A stretch of DNA of 10,284 nucleotides, from NCBI GenBank assembly GCA_021155145.1, contig JAJNPX010000240.1, positions 1-10,284 on the forward strand, written 5' to 3'. The notes beneath the pieces are model-generated. The model worked only from the letters and a program-made list of their open reading frames with translations. It searched no databases and had not been told where the DNA came from. Below are positions 6,483 to 10,284 of the stretch, one piece after another; the first letter of the stretch is position 1, and the number at the start of each line of letters is the position of its first letter. The DNA comes from Acidisarcina sp. GTDB lineage: Bacteria; Acidobacteriota; Blastocatellia; Pyrinomonadales; Pyrinomonadaceae. The translations under genes were made by a program, and so were the position numbers.

Positions 6483-6815
6483 CTAATATGCCGGTTCGTC
6501 GGTCCATGGCATCCCGTGTCTTTCTGCCGGTTCTTCCTTTTCGTCGACGGTCTTAGCCGTCAACTCCTTTCCGGGCTTGAACCTGATCGTCTTCCCTGCG
6601 GGTATAGGCACTTCTTGTCCGGTCCGCGGATTTCTGCCAACACCTCGCTTCCGCGGTTTTACAACGAACACGCCAAAGCCGCGCAGCTCTATCCTCTTAC
6701 CTTTGGCAAGGGCTTCTTTCATAGCATTGAAAAGAGAATCGACAACCTGCTCTGCCTTCTGTTTCGGAACCCCCGTTTTGTCGGCAACCTGGTTTACGAT
6801 GTCCAGTTTGATCAT
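6483..6815 (-). CDS. hup: HU/IHF-family DNA-binding protein
   Basis: A 110-residue nucleoid-associated protein of the HU family, which dimerises and bends DNA. Helical dimerisation region 1-40, GFGVF (46-50) at the start of the sheet, and the DNA-contacting arm RNPRTG (61-66) with the intercalating Pro63 are all present, as is the closing FKPGKEL (79-85). HU proteins are usually about 90 residues; this one carries a roughly 20-residue tail of acidic, Pro and aromatic residues (91-110), unlike the basic Lys/Ala tails of some families. ATG 6815 is chosen because GGGAGGA (6826-6820) is ideally spaced for it and too close for the preceding in-frame GTG at 6818. It has a strong promoter at 6879-6908 and a terminator after the stop. 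Confidence 0.96.
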   Translation of the reverse strand: MIKLDIVNQVADKTGVPKQKAEQVVDSLFNAMKEALAKGKRIELRGFGVFVVKPRKRGVGRNPRTGQEVPIPAGKTIRFKPGKELTAKTVDEKEEPAERHGMPWTDEPAY

Positions 6816-6878
6816 CACTTCCTCCCTGCGCCAAAAATGCGAACCTTGTGAGGTGAAACGGCCGTGTTGAGATTCCCT

Positions 6879-6908
6879 ATCTTATGCCCGTAAGTGTTCG
6901 GCTGTCAA
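6879..6908 (-). promoter_or_regulatory. Sigma70-type promoter for HU
   Basis: On the minus strand a perfect TTGACA (6908-6903) is followed, after 18 bp, by TAAGAT (6884-6879), four of six to the -10 consensus. Transcription would begin near 6872, leaving a leader of about 57 nt that ends in a strong Shine-Dalgarno. Confidence 0.65.
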
Positions 6909-6923
6909 GATTTAGCGGAAAGG

Positions 6924-7835
6924 TTAATGTGCGTCGGCCGCGTGATCTGCTTTTGCGGCTATTCGGCCGCGAAAATGCAGGTACTCATCCAACACGCGAT
7001 CCGGGGATTCCAAATGAGGGAAATGGCCGATGTCCGGCAGTTCCACGATCCCTGTCTGGTTCGGGATGAGTTCGCGAAATCGTTTTACCAGATGCGAGCC
7101 CGAGACCGGATCGGCCGACCCGTTGATAAAAAGGAAAGGCTGCTTCATATTCTCCAAAGCCTCCAGCCATCGCTGGCGGTACACGGCCCGCTCGCGCATG
7201 TATCTGATCAGCCTGTGTGCGATGCGCTTTCCGCGACCGTGCTTGAAAAGTTTGAGGAACGTTTCGGCCTCGGATGCCGTCGGTTTTGTATCCGGGCCAA
7301 ATACCTTTGCGAGGCTGGCCTTGAAAATGCGGTCCGGTATCAAACGGCCGAACATGAAGCCGAGGGGCGAGATCAGCAATCTCTGTGCGAGGATCGGCCG
7401 ATGTGTTTCGGGAAATAAGGCCCCGTTGAGAAAACATATCGATCCGATCGAAAAGTTCAGGCCGCGCTCCGTATCGCGTGCAAGCAGCTCCTGTGTGATC
7501 GTGTTCCCGTAATCGTGCGAGAGGATGTGCACCCTTTCGATCTCCAAACGGCTCAACAACTCCTCAAGCACCTCGACCTGATCGAAGGTCGTGTATCCCC
7601 ACCGGATCGGTTTCGCCGATAGGCCGTATCCGATCATGTCGAAAGCGAGAACTCGAAACCGCCCGGCCAGGGCGGGCCAGAGCTTGTGGTAATCGAACGA
7701 CGAGCACGGGAAGCCGTGAAGGCATAAAAGTACCTCTCCGCCCTCAGCCGGTTCTCCGTCGATCCGATAAAAGACCGACATGCCGTCCCGGTCCAAGTGC
7801 GACCCGCCGCTCCGCCATTCATCAAAGGTCGTCAT
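6924..7835 (-). CDS. Alpha/beta hydrolase with Asp nucleophile, resembling vertebrate MEST/PEG1
   Basis: A 303-residue alpha/beta-hydrolase-fold enzyme. HGFP (40-43) forms the oxyanion region. The nucleophile elbow is SHDYG (106-110), so Asp108 replaces the usual Ser, as in epoxide hydrolases and haloalkane dehalogenases. Asp242 (GSADPV) and His271 (DIGHFPHLE) complete a plausible triad. LSHDYGN and FPETHRP (141-147), with the surrounding lid sequence and VFGPDTKP (178-185), match the pattern I recall for MEST, the mesoderm-specific transcript protein of vertebrates, whose own substrate is debated. No signal peptide is present. ATG 7835 has a modest GGCGGA Shine-Dalgarno (7846-7841). It is divergent from the zinc peptidase gene with a palindrome between them, and is followed by the HU promoter region on the same strand. 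Fold certain; MEST affinity likely; reaction unknown. Confidence 0.92.
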   Translation of the reverse strand: MTTFDEWRSGGSHLDRDGMSVFYRIDGEPAEGGEVLLCLHGFPCSSFDYHKLWPALAGRFRVLAFDMIGYGLSAKPIRWGYTTFDQVEVLEELLSRLEIERVHILSHDYGNTITQELLARDTERGLNFSIGSICFLNGALFPETHRPILAQRLLISPLGFMFGRLIPDRIFKASLAKVFGPDTKPTASEAETFLKLFKHGRGKRIAHRLIRYMRERAVYRQRWLEALENMKQPFLFINGSADPVSGSHLVKRFRELIPNQTGIVELPDIGHFPHLESPDRVLDEYLHFRGRIAAKADHAADAH

Positions 7836-7857
7836 TTTTATCCGCCACGATCAAAAA

Positions 7858-7873
7858 TGCTAGAATCCTAGCA
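7858..7873. promoter_or_regulatory. Palindrome TGCTAG-N4-CTAGCA in the divergent promoter region
   Basis: A perfect six-base inverted repeat with a 4-bp centre lies between the divergent hydrolase and zinc peptidase starts. It overlaps TAGAAT (7861-7866), a five-of-six -10 match for the plus strand, which would start the peptidase mRNA near 7873. On the minus strand it is followed by five T residues (7857-7853), so it could be a weak leader terminator for the hydrolase. A repressor operator is equally possible; the sequence does not decide. Confidence 0.4.
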
Positions 7874-7911
7874 CGCTTTCAAGTCGGTAGATCTATTTTT
7901 GGAGTCAAGTT

Positions 7912-8733
7912 ATGCGTTGGCGGGACCAGAGGCAGAGTACGAATATCGAGGACCGACGCGGAATGGGACGCGGCGTTGCCCTCGGCGGCGGCGGGATCGG
8001 CGTTCTGATCCTCGCGGCGATCGTGTGCCTGCTCGGCGGCGATCCGCGACAACTGCTAGAGGGCGGCATACCGACCGAGGTCCAACCGCCCGCGGCGAAC
8101 AACTCGGCCGGCCCGCCCGTCGACGACAACCGCCGATTTGCGAGCGCCGTTCTTGCCAGCACCGAAGATGCTTGGCGTCAGATCCTGCCCGCTCAGGCCC
8201 GTCGGTCTTATCAGGAGCCGAAGCTGGTGCTTTTTGACGGCCAGGTCTCGTCAGCGTGCGGATATGCGAGCGCCGCGATGGGACCGTTCTATTGTCCCGG
8301 CGATCAAAAATTTTACCTCGACTTCGAGTTTTTCAGGGAGTTAAAGAACGATTTCGGCGCTCCGGGCGATTTTGCACAGGCATACGTCATCGCCCATGAG
8401 GTCGGCCACCACGTACAGAATCTGCTCGGGACGATGGCAAAGGTCCAGAGCCAGGGACAGAATAATCAACTCTCCGTCGCTCTCGAACTCCAGGCCGATT
8501 GCTACGCAGGCATCTGGGCAAACCACGCTCAAAAGCGAGGCCAGGTCGAGATCGGCGATATCGACGAAGCGTTGAAGGCCGCGGCCGCGGTCGGCGACGA
8601 CAAGATCCAGCAAAGGACTCAGGGCTATGTAGTTCCTGAATCGTTCACTCACGGATCGGCCGATCAGCGTCAGCGGGCCTTTGCCGTCGGGATGAAATTC
8701 AGCAGTCTAAAGCAGTGCGAAGTGTTCAGGTAG
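7912..8733 (+). CDS. ypfJ: Neutral zinc metallopeptidase, YpfJ family (Zn_peptidase, PF04228)
   Basis: A 273-residue membrane-anchored metallopeptidase. The start is charged (MRWRDQRQSTNIEDRRG), typical of the YpfJ family, followed by a Gly-rich turn and one transmembrane helix (about 24-42), so the catalytic domain should be outside the cytoplasm. HEVGHH (162-167) is the zinc motif, with Glu192 of ELQADC (192-197) the likely third ligand. Cys116 and Cys128, flanking GPFYCPG, may form a disulfide, and the ending GSADQRQRAF..G (248-260) is a further family block. Length is normal for the family (about 280). ATG 7912 has GGAG at 7901-7904. Its end overlaps the opposing unknown gene by 8 bp. The physiological substrate is not established for the family. 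Confidence 0.94.
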   Translation: MRWRDQRQSTNIEDRRGMGRGVALGGGGIGVLILAAIVCLLGGDPRQLLEGGIPTEVQPPAANNSAGPPVDDNRRFASAVLASTEDAWRQILPAQARRSYQEPKLVLFDGQVSSACGYASAAMGPFYCPGDQKFYLDFEFFRELKNDFGAPGDFAQAYVIAHEVGHHVQNLLGTMAKVQSQGQNNQLSVALELQADCYAGIWANHAQKRGQVEIGDIDEALKAAAAVGDDKIQQRTQGYVVPESFTHGSADQRQRAFAVGMKFSSLKQCEVFR

Positions 8734-9262
8734 TCGGTGTGAACGGTTTGCCGTAGATCTCCTGATAGATCCAGCCCAGAACCCTGGCCTCGGCCGTGCA
8801 CAGGGCCTCCAGCCAGCAGCTTGTCAGATATAGGCGTCGTTCGCTGTTTGTGGTGAGCAGCGATGCCTTTTCTATCGAGGACCTCTCGATGACTTTATCG
8901 AGGTCGTTCGCTTCTGTGATCTCGCGTTTGGTCTCTCGGGTTTCGTGCAATGCAGCAAGCACGTCGTTTAGCCAAAGTCCGAGCAGCGGCTCGGAATCAT
9001 TTTCCTGCAATGCCTGAAAAACGCCGATCGCAAATCTCGCCTCGGCATTTTCGAAAGGGTAGGTAGGTATCCCGTTCGCCTGGTCGTCCGCCTGTTTCCA
9101 TTGAAAGAGTTCCTCAGTATTGACGTGACGCATACGCGCCGTGCGCTCGTCGTAGTTAAGGAACCACTCCACCAGATCGGCCAACGACGAAGGGTCGATC
9201 GCTGTATCCTTACCCGGACGCAGTTTCGGCGGAAAGGTCTCTGCGGCAGCTTCTTGTGACAT
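8726..9262 (-). CDS. Hypothetical protein, 178 residues
   Basis: I do not recognise this protein. It is soluble, acidic and predicted mostly helical, with no signal peptide, membrane segment or zinc motif. Notable stretches are SSLADLVEWFLNYDERTARMRHVNTEE cut across residues about 25-51, a central PFENAEARFAIGVFQAL block (69-85), LGLWLNDVLAALHE (94-107), and a C-terminal helix with WLEALCTAEARVLGWIYQE (149-167) containing one Cys. Codon use is like that of the neighbours. ATG 9262 has only AGG two bases upstream, and TAATAT (9275-9270) would be a -10 placed so close that the mRNA could be leaderless. It converges on and overlaps the YpfJ-type gene by 8 bp, and is divergent from the TM2 gene. 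It is likely real, function unknown. Confidence 0.8.
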   Translation of the reverse strand: MSQEAAAETFPPKLRPGKDTAIDPSSLADLVEWFLNYDERTARMRHVNTEELFQWKQADDQANGIPTYPFENAEARFAIGVFQALQENDSEPLLGLWLNDVLAALHETRETKREITEANDLDKVIERSSIEKASLLTTNSERRLYLTSCWLEALCTAEARVLGWIYQEIYGKPFTPTT

Positions 9263-9315
9263 CCTACTAATATTACAACAGCCCTACGAACCAGCCATTA
9301 GAGACTGGAAGTTTT

Positions 9316-9344
9316 TTGACATAGCTCCAAATTTGAATGATACT
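9316..9344 (+). promoter_or_regulatory. Sigma70-type promoter for the TM2 gene
   Basis: A perfect TTGACA (9316-9321) is followed by exactly 17 bp and GATACT (9339-9344), four of six to the -10 consensus. The start would fall near 9351, about 32 nt before the ATG at 9383, with an AGAGGA Shine-Dalgarno at 9371-9376. Confidence 0.6.
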
Positions 9345-9382
9345 TAGGGCACTTTAAGAGCAGCGACTTAAGAGGACAACTG

Positions 9383-9799
9383 ATGGCAACACAATACGTA
9401 ACCTGCCCGCGATGCTCGGCACAAAATTCGAGCTTGAACACCACTTGCATGACCTGTGGTTCCCAGCTGCCGATCGCTCCGATGCCGATGCAGCAAATGC
9501 CTAATTATGGCGGTGCCAAACCGGCCGGAGCCGACAAGAAGATCCTTGCCGGTGTCCTAGGCATAATCTTGGGCGGCCTTGGCATCCACAAGTTCGTCCT
9601 CGGCTACCAACAGGAAGGTGTGATCCTTCTTTCCGTTTATCTGATCTCGATCGTCGTTGCGTTCGTCACCTGCGGCATCGGAACACCGCTGATCTTCGTC
9701 CCGACCGTGATCGGGATAATTGAGGGCATCATCTATCTGACAAAATCGGACGAGGAATTCGTTCAGACCTACATCGTTAACAAGAAGCCCTGGTTCTAA
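9383..9799 (+). CDS. TM2-domain membrane protein with N-terminal zinc ribbon
   Basis: A 138-residue protein. Residues 5-30 form a zinc ribbon with Cys8, Cys11, Cys22 and Cys25 (CPRC...CMTC). A Met/Pro/Gln-rich linker (31-50) leads to a TM2 domain (52-120): two hydrophobic hairpin helices with the conserved GIHKFVLG (67-74), close to the family's G-x-H-x-F-Y-L-G turn. The C-terminal tail (121-138) is short and charged. TM2 proteins occur widely in bacteria and animals, but their bacterial role is not known. ATG 9383 has a good Shine-Dalgarno and a TTGACA promoter upstream. ribE follows on the same strand after 77 bp containing two hairpins. The domain call is secure; function is not. Confidence 0.93.
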   Translation: MATQYVTCPRCSAQNSSLNTTCMTCGSQLPIAPMPMQQMPNYGGAKPAGADKKILAGVLGIILGGLGIHKFVLGYQQEGVILLSVYLISIVVAFVTCGIGTPLIFVPTVIGIIEGIIYLTKSDEEFVQTYIVNKKPWF

Positions 9800-9810
9800 C
9801 GCACAGGGCT
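9786..9810 (+). other. Hairpin spanning the TM2 stop codon
   Basis: AGCCCTG (9786-9792) pairs with CAGGGCT (9804-9810) as a seven-base-pair stem whose 11-nt loop contains the TAA stop of the TM2 gene. No U-tract follows, so it is not an intrinsic terminator by itself. Confidence 0.3.
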
Positions 9811-9844
9811 CTAAGAGGCTCGGGGATATCTGATCTTAAAATGA

Positions 9845-9868
9845 ACGACAGGCGGAAATGCCTGTCGT
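9845..9868 (+). terminator. Nine-base-pair hairpin between the TM2 gene and ribE
   Basis: ACGACAGGC (9845-9853) pairs perfectly with GCCTGTCGT (9860-9868) around the loop GGAAAT; ACTTGTTT follows and then the ribE ATG at 9877. It starts 46 nt after the TM2 stop. The tract after the stem is U-rich but interrupted, so termination may be partial, and the hairpin could instead control ribE. It lacks the length and conserved blocks of an FMN riboswitch. Confidence 0.5.
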
Positions 9869-9876
9869 ACTTGTTT

Positions 9877-10284
9877 ATGTTCACAGGGATCGTAGAAGAA
9901 AAGGGCAAGGTCGCCGCGATCGAAATGGACGGGGAGAACGCCCGCATCATCGTTTCGGCAAGCGTGGTGACCGATGGGACCAAGAGCGGCGACTCGATCG
10001 CGGTCAACGGCGTCTGTCTGACGGCTCTCCATATCTCGCCTTCGACGTTTGCCGCCGATGTGTCGCGCGAGACGCTCGAACGCTCGACGCTTGGCTCTCT
10101 CAAGCCAGGCTCGCCCGTAAACCTTGAGCGGGCGGTCACGCCGATGACCCGGCTCGGCGGGCACATCGTACAGGGGCATGTCGACGGCCGCGGCCGGTTC
10201 CTTTCAGCCATTCGGGAGGGAGATTTCTGGACGGTCAAGATCAGATTCCCGCCTGAGTTCGCAAAATATCTCGTTTATAAAGGT
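9877..10284 (+). CDS. ribE: Riboflavin synthase alpha chain (partial, C-terminus off the right edge)
   Basis: The first 136 residues of riboflavin synthase, which dismutates two 6,7-dimethyl-8-ribityllumazine molecules into riboflavin and a pyrimidine in the cytoplasm. The hallmark start MFTGIVEE (1-8) is intact. The N-terminal lumazine-binding barrel carries SGDSIAVNGVCLT (37-49) and VNLERA (81-86), and GGHIVQGHVDG (94-104) marks the junction to the second barrel, which is cut at residue 136 of about 200. ATG 9877 is chosen because it gives the conserved N-terminus. An in-frame ATG at 9841 would add 12 residues encoded across the upstream hairpin. Neither start has a Shine-Dalgarno. No other rib genes are visible in the window. 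Confidence 0.96.
   Translation, partial: MFTGIVEEKGKVAAIEMDGENARIIVSASVVTDGTKSGDSIAVNGVCLTALHISPSTFAADVSRETLERSTLGSLKPGSPVNLERAVTPMTRLGGHIVQGHVDGRGRFLSAIREGDFWTVKIRFPPEFAKYLVYKG

Noticed and set aside
6228..6851. Plus-strand open frame of 207 codons across the M50 and HU genes
   Set aside because: It runs antisense to two well-supported genes and across their terminator, and its product has no coherent features.
9342..9374. Loose direct repeats ACTTAG, ACTTTAAGAG, ACTTAAGAG before the TM2 gene
   Set aside because: Spacing is irregular and they overlap the promoter and Shine-Dalgarno, so A/G-rich chance similarity is more likely than a binding array.
9800..9876. FMN riboswitch upstream of ribE
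   Set aside because: The space is too short, and only simple hairpins are present; the multi-arm conserved core is not seen.
9777..10238. Antisense open frame of 153 codons opposite ribE
   Set aside because: The sense strand encodes unmistakable riboflavin synthase; the antisense product has no recognisable domain.
1..10284. Mobile elements, CRISPR arrays, tRNA or rRNA genes, toxin-antitoxin or defence systems
   Set aside because: No transposase or integrase, long terminal repeats, spaced repeat arrays, cloverleaf sequences or defence-type domains were seen on either strand.

Overview
The window reads as bacterial chromosome of moderately high G+C, densely packed, with housekeeping and envelope genes on both strands and no sign of phage, plasmid, insertion sequence, CRISPR array, tRNA or rRNA. 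A PstS lipoprotein, several membrane or exported proteases and a mix of strong-SD and SD-less genes suggest a Gram-negative-type soil or environmental bacterium. The protein styles (M48 protease with an extra C-terminal domain, RxxDRxGKGxR-type MFS permease, MEST-like hydrolase, zinc-ribbon TM2 protein) feel closest to Acidobacteriota, perhaps Blastocatellia. That placement is an impression, not a search result.

Left part (1-2464): the 5' end of pstS (phosphate-binding lipoprotein) runs off the left edge on the minus strand. Divergently, a 64-residue unknown protein and then a secreted M48 metalloprotease are on the plus strand. Between pstS and the small gene are three perfect TTAACA hexamers at exact 11-bp steps, the layout of a PhoB/PhoP box. 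A good intrinsic terminator closes the M48 gene.

Middle (2465-6908): on the minus strand, yacG (zinc protein, gyrase inhibitor family) overlaps a two-helix membrane protein by 4 bp. A terminator-like hairpin follows, then an MFS permease. On the plus strand is an unusual protein with a LEA-like amphipathic N-terminal half and a membrane-associated C-terminal half. It converges with, and overlaps by 4 bp, a site-2 (M50) protease. The M50 gene lies downstream of an HU gene with its own TTGACA promoter and terminator.

Right part (6924-10284): an alpha/beta hydrolase resembling vertebrate MEST/PEG1 is divergent from a YpfJ-type zinc metallopeptidase, with a palindrome between them. The peptidase gene converges (8-bp overlap) on an unknown 178-residue protein gene. 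A zinc-ribbon TM2 membrane protein with a clear promoter follows, then the 5' part of riboflavin synthase (ribE), cut by the right edge.

No single new pathway is evident. The most interesting signals are the Pho-box region with its small ORF, the LEA-like/membrane fusion protein, the MEST-like hydrolase, and a repeated arrangement at three genes (MFS, M50, ribE) in which a hairpin plus U-rich tract runs directly into a start codon that lacks a Shine-Dalgarno sequence.
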